From NCBI GenBank assembly GCA_037043015.1, contig CM073322.1:14767601-14831600 (forward strand): DNA of 64,000 nt, given 5' to 3'. Position 1 is the stretch's first letter. Every line of letters begins with the position of its first letter. Source of the stretch: Bryum argenteum (Eukaryota; Streptophyta; Bryopsida; Bryales; Bryaceae). The notes beneath the pieces are model-generated. The model was not told where the DNA came from, ran no database searches, and worked only from the letters and a program-made list of their open reading frames with translations. Position numbers and translations under genes: made by a program. Of the stretch, positions 21,060 through 33,527 are shown piece by piece.

Positions 21060-21525
21060 TGTGGGCTCCTCTCGCGTGGTGCTCATTAACTTTTTAATGT
21101 TAGAAAGCGACACTCGTGAGGTATTCTTCCCAACCAGAGCCATGCGTCGTGACCAGTCTGACCACTGACTTTTTAATGTGAGAAAGCAACACTCGTTAGG
21201 TATGGTATTCATCTCAACCACAGCCCCGCGCTTGGTGATCACTCGAAGCGACACTCCTCACTTATGGTAGCTATCTCCACCAGAGCCCCACGCGTGGTGC
21301 CACTAACCCTTTTAATATAAGGAAGCAATAATCTTTAGGTATGGTAGCCATCTCAACGTATGGTAGCCATCTCAACGACAACCCCATGTGTGGTAATGAC
21401 CAACCTTCTAATCTCAAGAACGGACACTCATAACATATGGTACTTATCTCAGCCACACAACCATGTGTAATGACAACTAATTTTTTAATATCAAGAAGCG
21501 ACACACCTGAGGCATGGTACTTATC
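21060..21525. repeat. diverged minisatellite, about five units of 85-100 bp
   Basis: Recurring words in fixed order: TTTTTAAT, AGAAAGCGACACTC, AGGTATGGTA, ATCTCAAC and CCCCACGCGTGGT. The units have drifted and one contains a local duplication (GTATGGTAGCCATCTCAAC twice at about 21,340-21,375). No coding potential is seen. Confidence 0.8.
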
Positions 21526-21610
21526 TAATATGTAGTTGGAAATCAACCCTCAGGTTGCCTTACAATGTATGATTGGAGATGCTCTTATTGTGCTCTCAGC
21601 ACTCACTTCA

Positions 21611-21708
21611 TTCTTGTTTTTGAAAGTTAACCTAAGTCTTTCATTGTTGTTTTTGAAAGTTAACCTAAGTCTTTCATTCTTGTTTTTGAAAGTTAACCTA
21701 AGTCTCTA
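21611..21708 (+). repeat. 33-bp tandem repeat, three copies
   Basis: Three copies of a unit containing TTTTTGAAAGTTAACCTAAG. The unit length is a multiple of three, so a spurious open frame crosses it. Confidence 0.9.
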
Positions 21709-21739
21709 CGTTCAAGCGTCAAGGATTGGCAAATTGTGA

Positions 21740-22728
21740 CATGTATTTTGTAGAATTTTTTTGGGGTTGGATGCCAAACTTGGTACAAATCTTTGATTAA
21801 TTGGAGAATAATATGTATGTACAATAATACAAAATGTCTACATTGAAGCAAGAAGAAGAGTCACTTTTACTTAAATTTCACGTCTAATACTCATACTTGA
21901 ATTTCAATTTAATCCCTTTGAAACTAATGCAAATTTGTGACTTGGAATAAGTCCACCTTGTAACTAAAACACTTCATCAAAATAAGCTCATGACGAACAA
22001 CTGCTTACACACTCAATGTTCAATTTTGACGAAGCTTGATGTTGAAAAATTAAAAGAACGAACCTCAATTGCTTAATCTCTGCATCATATTTAAATGGTG
22101 ATTGTTGTTTGAGTCAAACAACAAGCGAGCATGTGTTTGGGCAATGCTGGATGAGTGGGAAGGCTTTCTATAAATCTTAAAACTCCTTCCTCACGATGGC
22201 ACATCTAGATGTGATGATCGACCTCCTTTCCCAAATCAAACAACGTGAATGATCACACTTTCACCAGCGAATTTTTCGATTATCACTTCAGATGATGCCA
22301 TCGCACCACTCGCACAACCCGCTGCGACTTGGAACAGTCGCTTGTTCAAGCCTGATAGCAAACATTTAAATCAATTGCTACAAAAAGTCCAATCATCCAT
22401 GTATCGTAATCAGAATAATGTACTTATATCTCATAGTTCCGTTATGTGAAGAATTACAAGTTGTGAACACCATCAGAGTAGCAACCGAAAACCCATCAGC
22501 CTGAGCACACTGCCAAATTTTACTACTCAATCCTCATGGAAGAAGCTTGCAACTGATCAACTTGATTCAGGTTCATATACATTGATCAAGGCTGCTAGTG
22601 CAGAATATGAAACATTTACAATCAGCTGAAGAGTCTCCTATTCAATTATGTACATTTCTAACCTCCATCTGAGAGAGCTCCAAAGCTGAAAACTACATAT
22701 TGGTGACAGAATTATCACATTCCATCAT
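21740..22728. other. intergenic stretch, includes likely 3' UTR of the ELIP gene
   Basis: AT-rich sequence. No gene is supported. The last few hundred bases before 22,729 lie downstream of the minus-strand ELIP stop codon and probably contain its 3' untranslated region. Confidence 0.4.
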
Positions 22729-23510
22729 TCAGTGGAAGACGGGAGCGTGGCGGAACTGCTCGGTGATGACGAGCGACAAGAAGCCAATCATGGCCAGCCG
22801 CCCATTCCATCGCTCTGCTTGCGCCGTGAAGGGCCCGAAGCTGCGGGAGTCGGTGGACTCGCGGTTCACGATGGGCACCAGAGAAGCGTACGTGAAGAGC
22901 TGCACCATGCCAATGAAGAACGCCAGCCCCGTCTGCCCCGGCATGTACAACTGCTCGAATACCGTCAACCCCGTCGCCTTCTCTGCGAAGAATGCCCACA
23001 CCATCCCCAGCATTGCCTGCAGCATCCACACACCGATCAGCTCATGGCCCCAGCCTCTGCTATCGTATCATTGAATTAGCTTTATCAGTTAGGGGCAAGC
23101 TGGCATACCAGGCGGCAGTTGATGGTTTCTGGGGCAGCGCCATCGAAGGCAAACACGCTAATGAACGACAAGTCGCCGGTCTCAGGCCGCCTCTCGATCT
23201 CGGGACGAGGGTAGAAAGAGCCCGAGGCGCTAGGCTCGGTGCCCATCACGGACTTCTTCTCCGACTCGTTATTCTCCTGGTTGTAGAGAATGTCCTCACG
23301 AGTGAGGGTCTTCTTGGAGACGCGATCCACCGCCTCCCTCAATCCGCCCGCGGGTCCATTGTCTCCTGCCTCGCACCGGATCATGGCCTTGCGGCTTCGA
23401 AACATGAGGAGCGAAGGGGAAGCACGCCCCACCAACTGGGCGCATTGCAACTTGGAACCCAGCAGAGTCGCGCTGGTCTGCATCATCATCATCGAGGTGG
23501 AGGCCGCCAT
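22729..23510 (-). CDS. ELIP: early light-induced protein (ELIP), LHC-like three-helix thylakoid protein
   Basis: Two exons: 23,510-23,109 and 23,016-22,729, joined in phase 0 (donor GTATGC, acceptor GCTGCAG). The product is 229 residues, normal for ELIPs. Residues 1-45 are rich in Ser, Met, Ala and basic residues and fit a chloroplast transit peptide. Helix I (about 127-147) has ETINCRLAM, helix II is about 163-184, and helix III (about 202-221) has ERWNGRLAM. The E, N and R residues of the chlorophyll-binding motif are kept in helices I and III. Family members bind pigment in thylakoids under high light or other stress and protect against photo-oxidation. The ATG at 23,510 was chosen because it starts the transit peptide; an upstream in-frame ATG would add a non-plastid-like leader. 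Odd point: Cys replaces the usual Gly in the helix I motif. Confidence 0.93.
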
Positions 23511-23650
23511 GGTTCTCAAATCAAATAGCTTGGATTGCGAAAATGTGAACCTGCAGCAACAGTAATACTTCGAACGATTACTCAAAATGGTATGTACAAT
23601 GAGATGGAATGCTGGTTGAATGTTGAGAATTCAGGAGCTGGGAAGTCATA

Positions 23651-23657
23651 CTTATAC
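23651..23657 (-). promoter_or_regulatory. candidate TATA box of the ELIP gene
   Basis: On the minus strand the sequence reads GTATAAG, about 140 bases upstream of the ATG at 23,510. Position and sequence fit a TATA box, but no transcription start is known. Confidence 0.3.
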
Positions 23658-23769
23658 AGTTCAGTTTGTTATGAAAAGTGCGCCAGGTGGTGGAGAGATT
23701 GTGATCGTTGACGGGAAGTAGGAGCGTGGTGGCAATGCACGCAAGTGAGAAAAAGCGAAAGTGGGTCAC

Positions 23770-24844
23770 TCAGGGAGGGAGGGAATGTTGGGCAGCGGAC
23801 GGAGCCACCACCTGGGCTTGAGCATGACAATGCTGCACTGAATCATTTGCTTTCTGGACACTACTTTTAGCATGTCATGTTCATTCTGCAGAGTGTCTTT
23901 GTACAACATGTTGAAAAGCAACGCAGCGGAGAATGTTGACATGTATGCAGTGTTGAGATGTGGCAGGCGGCAATTCAATACAGTCGTGTGCAGCCGTGAG
24001 TGGAATTTTTTTAGTTTCTTTGTACAATTATGAAATTTCCGCTCTTAGGAGGTCGTCAGTATGTTGCTCTAGCAGAACACTGACTGATTCGTTGCGCTCT
24101 CTCATTCAAAAGCTCTAAAAACACTGATCCATCCATAACCCACTAAAATACTGTGTTCAAAGTCCCATGATTTCTTGAGGTGAATTAGAACTTACCATAA
24201 TTCTTTATTTTCATTATTAGTTAAATATTTTCTTGGGTGGATTTAAAGAAATGAGTTACAATAACTTGCGCAAAAGGGAGTTCTGTGAACTATAGGGCGG
24301 AGTTCTCAAACTATTGGGCACCCAAAAGGGTAGTGCAAAATCTGAAGTGATTGAAGGTTAACTTTTAATTATCATTGTTTGATGCAACCTTATTGGTTTG
24401 ACCAATAAATTCACTTCATGTTGTGTTTATTGTTGTCAGCAAATGTTGGTGGGAAGTACTTGAAATGCATGCAATCAAGACTCACTCAAACATATAGAAT
24501 ATACCTAACAATCACAGTATATATGTGCAGCCACGACAAGCATACATCTGAACCATGTGGGGGAAGTATATTCTTTTCTTTAGAGGCCACTAAAAACTGT
24601 GAAGACTTTGCCAGCCTTTCAATTTCAAGAATGTCAAATCAAGGTTACCACAGATCAAGGGTATCACTCCTGCTGACCTAAACTTCAAAAATCCATGATT
24701 TACTCAAAACAAATGGTATCTACTCCCTATACTTCAGGTGACCGTGTTGTCTTCCTGATTGCTGGATCTCAAATCAGTGAGCCTGTTGTACAAGGTCAGC
24801 TTCTCACCGTCTAAATAACAAGAGATGCTCCAGGAGAATATGCC
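23770..24844. other. intergenic stretch between ELIP and fibrillin genes
   Basis: No supported gene. The part next to 24,845 should hold the 3' untranslated region of the minus-strand fibrillin gene; the part near 23,770 lies upstream of the ELIP gene. Confidence 0.4.
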
Positions 24845-26639
24845 TCACTGGACCCTTTCGAGAAGAAACACATTGCCTTTGTCATCACGACCTACTCGAA
24901 GTGTGTCATCGATGTATGTGATTTCTAACCAGCCCTCTGGATTGAATATACTGAGCAGAAGGTCGTAATTCTTCTGAAACAACGACATAAGTTGCTCAGG
25001 GACCAACGTTGAATTCTCAAATTTGATATCGACCCTCTGCACCAACAACAGATACCAGTTAATAACTTGCTTGTGTGCTCAAAAACAGTCACGACCTTGC
25101 ATTTCTAAGCATGTCATCTTCCTTGTAGCACTTCATCGAGATCGTTGCTCAAAGTTAGTGGAAACGGACTAGAGCAGGAACTAAAGGTGCAATTGCTTTC
25201 GTTTGTGAAGAAGCAACAAGGAAATTGTGTGTGCTGACCGTTGACGAGGCAATTTTGTATGAGGCTTCAATGGTGAAGGAACCTGAGAGCATCCCAAGAC
25301 CTGCTACGCTGAACGTCACTCTATTTACTGCCTTCTCCTGTCACCACATGAACCGAACATCATTAACAATCTTTCGAGAAGAATATAGATAGGAGAATTG
25401 ATCAGAGCCTCGTGATCCATTGCTCTCTAAAGAGGGTGAGAGATCTAGTTCGCGATGTCAAAAGCAAACCTGTTCAACGTCGATAATTTGCACAAAGTCA
25501 CCGAGATTGATGAAGTCCCGCAGCCCGAGCTTTGTCCTCTTAGAGCCTAAAATCGATATGGTGCTGTACAAGAGTTTCCATTCACCTTTCACCTGGTCAA
25601 AGCAAGCACCATATCAGAAGGCGTCGCAATTTATAATCGAACAAAACTAGAGAAACACGTACAACATACAATCGAACTTTACGCACATCGATCACTGTAC
25701 TGTACACTTCCTACATCGAACCAAAAACAAACCTCTTTCACATTACAGCTTACGAAGCGCAGTTTCGGTATGAGAAAATACATAAGAGGATGTATGAGCG
25801 AAATCTGAACTGCATACTTGCACTCCTTAGGGATTGGTGAAAGACCACAGGACGGAATACCAGAGAAGGTGATAGCATAGGTTTCTATAGGTACAAACGC
25901 ATACTTTCATCAGAGTTATGGACACCAAAATCGCCGTCATAAACACTCAAAAAACAGATATATGTTGATCAAGAGAATGAGGACCATCTATGATCTGTTC
26001 AAGCCTACAGTTTAAGTCATGTAGATACCTTTACATGCGCTATCCAGATACCGCGCGTTGGACACTCACGAAAAATGAAGAACGTATAAAAATGAGACCA
26101 AGAGGAAAGGACAAGAGAGAATGCGGACCTTGTCCAGATTCTCGGTTGGTCGTGGAGCAGGATTTTCAGCCTCAAGGAGTTGCAGCAGACTCTCGACTTC
26201 AACCTTACGAGCATTCGGAACTCCGAAGATGCCCCTGTTCAAGCCTGCGTACATGCCGGCATTACACCTGCACTCACCCCACAAATTCCATCCTACAAGC
26301 TTCAAGCTCCATCCCCATTTACCTACTTTCAACAAATCAGAGCAACGCCATCGACCTTGCAGACCTCGAAAAATAAGCAATCGTTTGAAAGAGATGAGCA
26401 CCTTCAAGAGATTCGAGCAATGCCGACTTCAATTCCTCCACGGATGCAAAACTGTCCATACTCACACTACTACTCTCAGCGCCTGCGGTAGCTTTGCTCC
26501 TCTCTCCTCGTACCCCCATATTTTGCCACGAAGTTCTTGTGAGCTTGCAACAACAACGGCGCGGTATGGAGCAGGGACTGATGCCGAGGCTCAAGGGCAG
26601 AGTATGCAATGCTCTTGTGGTCATCGTTACAAGTGCCAT
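24845..26639 (-). CDS. plastid-lipid-associated protein / fibrillin (PAP_fibrillin family)
   Basis: Five exons on the minus strand with GT-AG joins and a continuous frame: 26,639-26,402, 26,244-26,129, 25,592-25,470, 25,337-25,239, 25,036-24,845. They give 255 residues. Residues 1 to about 55 are rich in Ser, Thr, Arg and Cys and lack acidic residues, as in a chloroplast transit peptide. The PAP/fibrillin domain follows: [12 protein letters not shown] at the first join, [20 protein letters not shown] in exon 3, and the family C-terminal signature [12 protein letters not shown], then [14 protein letters not shown]. Fibrillins sit on plastoglobules and thylakoids and bind lipids. The pattern looks closest to the FBN7 type as I remember it, but the subgroup is not certain. 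The ATG at 26,639 was preferred over one 17 codons upstream because it gives the better transit peptide. Confidence 0.9.
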
Positions 26640-26699
26640 AGCTTGCTGCTCACTGCAGGCAAGCCCCCACAGAACCCTAAATTGTAACAATGCTTGCTT

Positions 26700-28424
26700 C
26701 GATAGACAGCGGAAAGGAGTCGGAAAGAGAGGTGATTTGTGGAAGCAGCGATTTGACGACGACGACGACGACGAATCTCAGCAATATCGAGTGACGAGCA
26801 CTTAAAAAGTGTCAGGTTTGTAGCTGAAGTTATCCAGCACTGTGCCCGTAATCTAGACGGGACTTCGACTGCCTACGCTTTTCCGGGTCAATACAGGGGC
26901 TGGGTGGACATGCCCTCCTCAAACACCTGCGCACTAAGTTAATCAGTGGTAACCACAGCTCAACACTGCATATATGTACTGGAACACTGCTTTTATAAGA
27001 CACAGATGTCCTAAAGAAGCAGTGCTTCAATGCATATGTGTTCCTAATATTCTCTTGGATGGCATTGGAACGTGATAAAGCACATGTGCAAGCCTAAACA
27101 AACAAATATTCTGGTCAACCGGTTGGTCAGTTATCCCACTTTTGACGAGAATTTTTCAAATGAGTGAATGCAACTTTTGAAAATTGTATCCAACTTGGAA
27201 TAGGATGTGATAAGATGAACACCGCTTTGAGCACTTTGATAACCTTAGTAGAGCCTCGGGAGTGGAGATGAGGACACAACAGAGGTAGGCATGTCATTCT
27301 GTAAGACTACTGTTGATTTGATTTTAGTGTTAAATAGTCATTCGTAAAAGTATGAGTGTAATATAGGAAAGATGCAAAACAAAAGAGTAACAAGAGATGT
27401 AAACATATGCACTTTCCTTCCATCACACACAACGACAAAGATCACACAAAAAGATGCTTTTACAAAGTAAAGCCTCGACACATGCATTGGAGAGGCAACA
27501 AGAAAGAAGCTCATGTTGTATATCATGATGGGTACACATGAGCTCACTCTCACATGTAATATATAAAATAAGATGTGTCAAATTTGCCTAGTTTGAAATT
27601 AATCACCATGATTCAACCGGTTGAGACGTGAGGTATTTGTTGTTAAACTTGAGTCCTAGGAATGAACATTTTAATTTGATTTTAACTTTTTCACCAAAAA
27701 AGATAAATTTCGCAAGATGAAGTTCTTCACCCAAACCTAAATCTTACAATTTATGGCTCATCCGACAAGATCCACTAATGCTCAAGAATTCTTCATTGGA
27801 AATCTTGATCTTCTTTCCCCTTGTATACAAGGATCTACATTGTCTAACCTAGAATCTGGTACAATGTTCGTGGTACTCTAGAATTTGTGGAGACCCTTTG
27901 AGACCATTTTTGAAGATTTGAATTCAGAAATGGGGTCTCAGGCCCCAAAATACTATGAGCCCAAAATATACTCTAGGGGAGACTCCTTGGCAATTTGAAC
28001 CAATTAAACCAATACATTGAAAACTAGGGGCTCCTTTACCCCTCCTTGGCAATTTGGCATGGCATTCCCAAGTTGGGACTTACCAGCGTCCCTGCCTCCT
28101 TGCCCCCCAAACCGTGCCCGGCCATATAAAACTTTGGGAGTAAATTTGCCCCCTATTTTTTAAATGTTGATGTCACCCATGATACCATGGTAGGATCTCC
28201 CAAGGGTAAAATGGGGTCTTAGATCCCATTTCGGAACTCAAAATTTCAAAAAAAGTAATTGAAGGCCTCAAAAAATGAAAAAAAATAAAATTGCCGTTTT
28301 TTGGCTGGGCAAGGAGTATGGGCGGGCAGGCGCTGGGGTAAGTCCCAGCTTGAGGGATGGCCTGTCCACGCCCCTCCTTGGTAGCTGCTACAAGCTACAA
28401 ATGCTTACCCTGGAATCTCCCTCT
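26700..28424. other. intergenic stretch with one inverted-repeat region
   Basis: No supported gene. A GAC trinucleotide run lies at about 26,755-26,772 just upstream of the fibrillin gene. At about 28,065-28,115 and 28,305-28,360 there are imperfect inverted arms sharing AGTTGGGACTTACC and CTCCTTGCCC, which could be a decayed foldback element. Confidence 0.4.
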
Positions 28425-31400
28425 TCGCGCTTGGAGGCAATGACGCAGTTAGTGAGGATTTACCTAGACGCGTCAATAGCTGGTTGAAAACTAGTTTGGA
28501 CCTTCTGGAACCGAGATGAACATAAGCCCGCGGTGCGTCATTCCGGTGTATGCCATTCGGCTACAGTTGCTGTTACCGACTATGATAATGTCATATTCAG
28601 TTCACGCCAGAACGCTCACGGGCGCGAGAGAAGTCAAAAAAGAAGACAATCCTCACGCTGATTACTCCAATGACCCACAATGATGCAACCACACAAACAT
28701 TGACTAGTACATGTACACTGGAGTTGCGTATGAAGCAGTGCTGCTCAGCATTCCCAACGTGGATCTGCCTCTCCATTTATTTCTGGGCTGCAAAAACAAA
28801 TTTATCCCTAACCATTTCTCTCTTCTAAAACCGGTCCGCTACTGCGTCAAATCGAGGTACTTGCACCACATCGCCCCACGACGCCATTGTCAGCGGCGTC
28901 GACACGATCTTTTGAGCCACGCTCGAGATGTCCTCCACCGTCAATGCATTGATGCCCTCCAGGAACTCCGCCACGGGCTTCCGGTGGCCGTACGTCAGTA
29001 TTTGACGTCCAATGTCTTCCGTCACGACCATTCGCGACTCCAAGTTCATCAGCACTGCCGACACCGTCGCATTCTTCGCGCGTTGCAGTTCAGCTTCCGT
29101 CACTTTCCCCGCCGACGCCACTGCCGTGAACTCCTCACACATCAGGTCCACCAATTTCGGAACAAACTCTCCATTTGATGTGGCGTGGATGCCGAACAGC
29201 CCTGTGTCGTTGTAAATGCTGTTGAAAGCTGTGAACGACTGCACCTGCTCCCATCTGTTCAACACCTGTACACAAAACCACGTCCCACCATTACTCGCTG
29301 ATCAACCGCAACTCCAGCCACTGCTCTAGCTTTTGCAAGCCGCAAGATTTGCCCAGCTCATACCAGACCAACTTGATACTTCCCGTCCATTCTTTTGGCT
29401 TCTCAGTATTGCTAAGGAACCTATCATTCTCACACACACCCTGCCCTTCCCGCACAGATACACCCGAGACATTCTTCAACGGAAAACTGCTCACACGTCG
29501 CAACCACCAAGCGCATTACTAGCTTCTCCCCCTCCCCCCGTCAACGGTGCATCCCCAAGCATCATCAGGCGACTCACTCCCAACATTGTCCACGCCTTAC
29601 CCGTGTGTAGAGTCGAGAGTACATTCCCTTCCCAGGACCGCCCGCGGAGAATGAGCCTCCACCTCCAAGGAGCGACTGCAGCACAGTCACGGCGTACGAA
29701 TCCTTCTCGTTTCTCCACCCTCCGGGCACCTCGAATGCAACGGCTACGTGTGTCAACGGAGAGTCCACAGATTGCCGCCAGTCACCGCCCACATACTCCG
29801 TCTTCACTGGCTCGGGCTCGTTGAAGCTCGGCAGATCAGCCAACAACGGTTCCGCGATGGAAACAAGCTCCTCGTGATCCACGCCAGAAGCTGCAAACAT
29901 GCCACCACATCTCAGCGCAACTCGATACAACTTCGAATTTTAACCAAGTCTCGCCGACACGCTCATGTTGAAGAGGTCACGACTTTCTTAATCGACTCAT
30001 CCTTCCCATAGCCCGGCATACCCACATCCGGTAACCGTACACAGTGTTCTATGTGAGAATGGCCGGGAAAATGATCTAATCGGAGCTGTTCTTTGCTGTA
30101 GCGGACCAGACAACGTACGACATTAAATCCTCAATTTCCACACTTTCTCACTCCACTTGACTCAATCCAAAGTAAGAACTCGATCCAAATTGTGTCGAGT
30201 TAGCTTCTCCTCGATACGAACAACAGATCCACTGGGAACTCACCAGCTGACCACGAGCTTGGGCGGGTGGAGTCTCTAACACGAGCGATATATAATTTCA
30301 AACAACCCTATCGATGGTTCTTCAATGATACTCTATCTCGCCCCCACATCTGCATACCCTAATCTTCCTGATCCAGTCATCCAGCTGATCACCAACTCAA
30401 CCCTAATCCCATTCGACATCCCGCCCACGCCAATCGCATGCTCATCACCATCGTTCACATTCCTCTTGTCATAAAAGTGCCTTCTCCGTGCCCTCCCAAT
30501 AGCACTACAATTATGCTTCTATGCCGTGTTCACTGCATTACCATTCAACGCCCCTCAAGCTCCACCTAACCCTATTTCATCGCCTCTCACCAGTGCCACT
30601 CTGCCGTTCCAGCCACATGATCACCACACCCACCTGTACGACATCGACTCACTCACATCGTCTCGGGACGGACTCCAGATATAAAATGCATATGCCTACC
30701 TGCCAACACGATCCTCGGCGCTGAGTAGTTCTGCTTCACGAAATCGTGCAGCACGCCTCCGTTCAACCGCCCCAAACACGACTCCGGTGCCATCAAAGGT
30801 TGCCCCAACCCCCCGACGTATCCAGCCGAGTGCAGCGCCTCGTAGATAACCACCTGCGGATTGTTCACCAACTCCGCCGTCTCCGCCTTCACCTTCGCCA
30901 GCTGCTCCTGCACCTCCCACTCGTTGAACAGCGGATTCCTCACCGTGTCCACCAGCAGCTCCACCATCTCCGGCATGAACGTCTTGATCGCGTCGCCTGT
31001 GTAGCACATCTGCTCTCGAGATGCGTTGGCCGCCACGTTTCCGCCGATGGCCTCCACCTCGCGCACCAGCCGGAAGTGCGACCGGTTTGCAGTGCTCTTG
31101 AACGCCATGCGCTCCAGCAGGTGCGACGCGCCAGTGCAGTAGGGGCTCTCATTCTTGGACCCGGAGTCGATGAACACGCCGATGGTGGACGTCGGCCCGG
31201 CGATGTTCTGCGACGCGATCTTCAGCCCGTTGGCTAGGGTTGTGACTTTGGTGTCGCTGGGGTCGACATGGTCGGGCAGGGCGGGGGGCAAATTGACGCC
31301 CTCCAAGGGCTCGAACAATGCGGGCACGGGCGTGGTGGGCCGCTCGCCGAGGAAATATGACAGGAAGCCCCCGGAGCTCGACGCCTGCGGCGATTCCGTG

Positions 31401-31537
31401 CGCGGCACAGCCTGGCTGCTCACGGCGCTCGTGCGAAGCAGGCGCTGGTGCTGCTGCAAAGCCAGCAGCTTGACGAGCCGGGCCTTCTGCGCTGCCGCAC
31501 CCCTCATCGCTGCGACCTGTGTCTACGATTCCACAAT
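28425..31537 (-). repeat. left arm of the inverted alpha-MPP duplication
   Basis: This segment is repeated in reverse orientation at 33,820-37,885. Homology starts about 30 bases upstream of the start codon (inner edge), covers all exons and both introns, and reaches an outer anchor around GCAATGACGCAGTTAG at about 28,438. Between about 28,490 and 28,610 the arms do not align, and the right arm has about 1 kb of extra sequence there. Confidence 0.9.
28825..31507 (-). CDS. MPPA: mitochondrial processing peptidase alpha subunit, copy A
   Basis: Three exons: 31,507-30,700, 29,890-29,601 and 29,265-28,825; introns of 809 and 335 bases with GT-AG ends. The product is 512 residues, normal for alpha-MPP. 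Residues 1-45 are rich in Arg, Leu, Gln and Ser, as in a mitochondrial presequence. The M16 peptidase fold is present, but the zinc site reads HLLERM (129-134) instead of HxxEH, as expected for the non-catalytic alpha subunit. The alpha-specific glycine-rich loop GGGGSFSAGGPGKGM is at 345-359; it binds presequences. In plants MPP is built into cytochrome bc1 complex as its core proteins. Copy B at 33,850-36,540 has the same exon lengths and differs at two residues (position 4 and one in exon 3). Confidence 0.95.
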
Positions 31538-32600
31538 CCAGCTTTCAATCAATCCCGACTGTGGCCGGGAGCCAGCAGTAGGGACCCAAGATTCCAATAC
31601 GATTAGGGTGAGTGCGATTGACGAGCAGTCTTCGGCATCGGGACATGGAAGTGAAAGTCAGAGAAAGTCGTCTTCTCATGCTTCAGTGAATTCGTTTGGT
31701 TGTTCGTCGTCTTGTTCGATCGTTCGTGTCAATCCAGGGGGAGAACCGGCATAATGACCCTTGATAGCGGGTGGAAATACCAAGAAGTGGGATGAATCTT
31801 AGTATAAGTCTACGACTGATGCAATAAAAATCATACCTTGAGTAGAAATATGATAAGAGAAAAGTATGTGAGAAATTGGTAGTAAATCAAAGATAACCAA
31901 ATTTGTGTGGTGAGCGTTGGTTCATATGGTCATTTCTTTTTGTTACACGAGTTAGTTGGAATTGACAAGGTAGGTGCAATTGATAGGTTACGTGCGCTTG
32001 ACGAGGGAGGTGTAAGTGATGTACGTTAATTTACGTGAATCAACACTAAAAATTTGACTATGGAGTTATGTATAATTTTTGAAATTAATACTATTCTCAT
32101 TGTTAACCCGTAATTGGGCTGAATGTCAATATACAAAGTTTAGGATGTTTGCAACAATTTTGAAGAGCCATGACTTCTTCATCCACTGTTTTGGATGAAA
32201 TCACTTGCATAGGGTCTCAAACCAAGTCTACTTTGTATCGTAAAAATTGCAGAGTCACGCAATGAAGTATAAATAAATGGCACACATTTTATTGAAGGCA
32301 GTTCTTGTCTATGATTTTTCAAATATGGGGCATGTTTTACATTGTGAGACAATGGAAAATTAAAAGATACTTTCATGTAATCTTTTTACATCATCATGGT
32401 TTTAAGATGAAGGCTAACAACTTTCTAGTAGGAAGATTTTTGATCCAAATATTTTTGGTGTGGGAGTTGCAACTACGTTCCTATCTTAAAAGAAAGTGAA
32501 TAAATGGATGATTTTTGAGGAGTTATATCTCCTTCATCCACTACTAGTGTGATTTTGAAGAAGCCTACAAGGTTGTTTGTGGTGATTAATCTTGCGGGGA
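31538..32600. other. spacer between the two MPP arms, left part
   Basis: AT-rich except close to the copy A start, where the 5' untranslated region and promoter should lie. No supported gene. Confidence 0.4.
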
Positions 32601-33338
32601 CTAAAGGTCTTCTCGAGGCTTAATGTGCAAGGTGCATTGTTGGCGAATTCGAATTCGATCACTAGTTTCTCTAGAGCTGCAATTGGGGTCGCTCTCGGTC
32701 GTAACGTCAACGGAGCCAAGTTCTTTGTGGGCGTCGTAGGGGGAGGATTTGTTGAGATTCCAGAATCTCAAAATTGTGAGTCTGAGTGTGAGAGGAGACT
32801 GGTCGTTGGCTCCGTACACAACTTTTCTTATATTATTTGCATACTTATTCCATACTCTTAATGGGATCCATAATGGGCTATTTTTGCAACTCATATGTAT
32901 GTCGTGAAAACGGTTGATGTGGTTGCAAAAGGGTTTCAACTCCAATAAAGTCTCTGTAATCAACTGCCCTTCTATAATATCCCACCGCCTTGCCCATGTT
33001 TCCGACCTTGGTACTATCGATTGCACTTCAAAAGTGAGTGTAATTATAGCTTCTTCAATATTTTGTCGGCATATTGGACATGTCTTAGAGCGATTCACGT
33101 ATTCATCTTGTACCTCTAGCCAATTAGTAATACAATCTGTACAATAGTAGTGTCCACACAAAGTTTTGTATGGCCTAACACACTTTTCATAGCAAATGCT
33201 ACAATCTAAACTAGCAATTTCATCTTTTTTAGAATTTGATGACTCAATATTACAATCTTTTAAAAGAGAAACCCTCATTTGTAGAGTACTTATCTTAAAT
33301 TGATCCATATTGAACTTAGAAAATCTATACCTTAACAA
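32601..33338 (-). CDS. RING-finger (C3HC4) protein, probable E3 ubiquitin ligase
   Basis: A single-exon ORF of 245 codons between the two MPP copies. A complete RING-HC motif is visible: C46, C49, C61, H63, C66, C69, C87, C90. Such domains bind E2 enzymes and promote ubiquitin transfer. The motif has a long insertion between the sixth and seventh zinc ligands (16 residues). The rest of the protein has no recognised domain; it ends in a basic, polar tail. Its base composition is AT-rich, unlike the GC-rich exons of the MPP genes on both sides. The start may be at the first Met or at Met 11. It is not duplicated in the arms, so it sits in the unique spacer. It may be part of an inserted element rather than a host gene. 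Confidence 0.7.
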   Translation of the reverse strand: MLRYRFSKFNMDQFKISTLQMRVSLLKDCNIESSNSKKDEIASLDCSICYEKCVRPYKTLCGHYYCTDCITNWLEVQDEYVNRSKTCPICRQNIEEAIITLTFEVQSIVPRSETWARRWDIIEGQLITETLLELKPFCNHINRFHDIHMSCKNSPLWIPLRVWNKYANNIRKVVYGANDQSPLTLRLTILRFWNLNKSSPYDAHKELGSVDVTTESDPNCSSRETSDRIRIRQQCTLHIKPREDL

Positions 33339-33527
33339 GTAAGGTTAAAGCTCAAATTTGGCTAATGTATGTAATGAGATTATTTACAAATCTCACATTA
33401 ATTTTATTACATTTACGGTAATATGCACCAAAAAAAAAGGGAGGTGTAAGGATGGTACGTAGGAAATGATTGCACTACCATGTGGTGGATTGTATATATA
33501 TACAAACCCCTCCAAAATCAAAGTAAC

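Noticed and set aside
22732-23528. Open frames on the plus strand across the ELIP gene
   Set aside because: Antisense shadows; the spliced minus-strand frame encodes a clear ELIP.
30746-31754. Long open frames on the strand opposite MPP copy A (163 and 199 codons), mirrored at copy B
   Set aside because: They are shadows of the GC-rich exon 1; their products are Arg/His rich and have no domain.
32102-32120. TTAACCCGTAATTGGG as another piggyBac-like end
   Set aside because: I found no matching inverted end with TTAA nearby.
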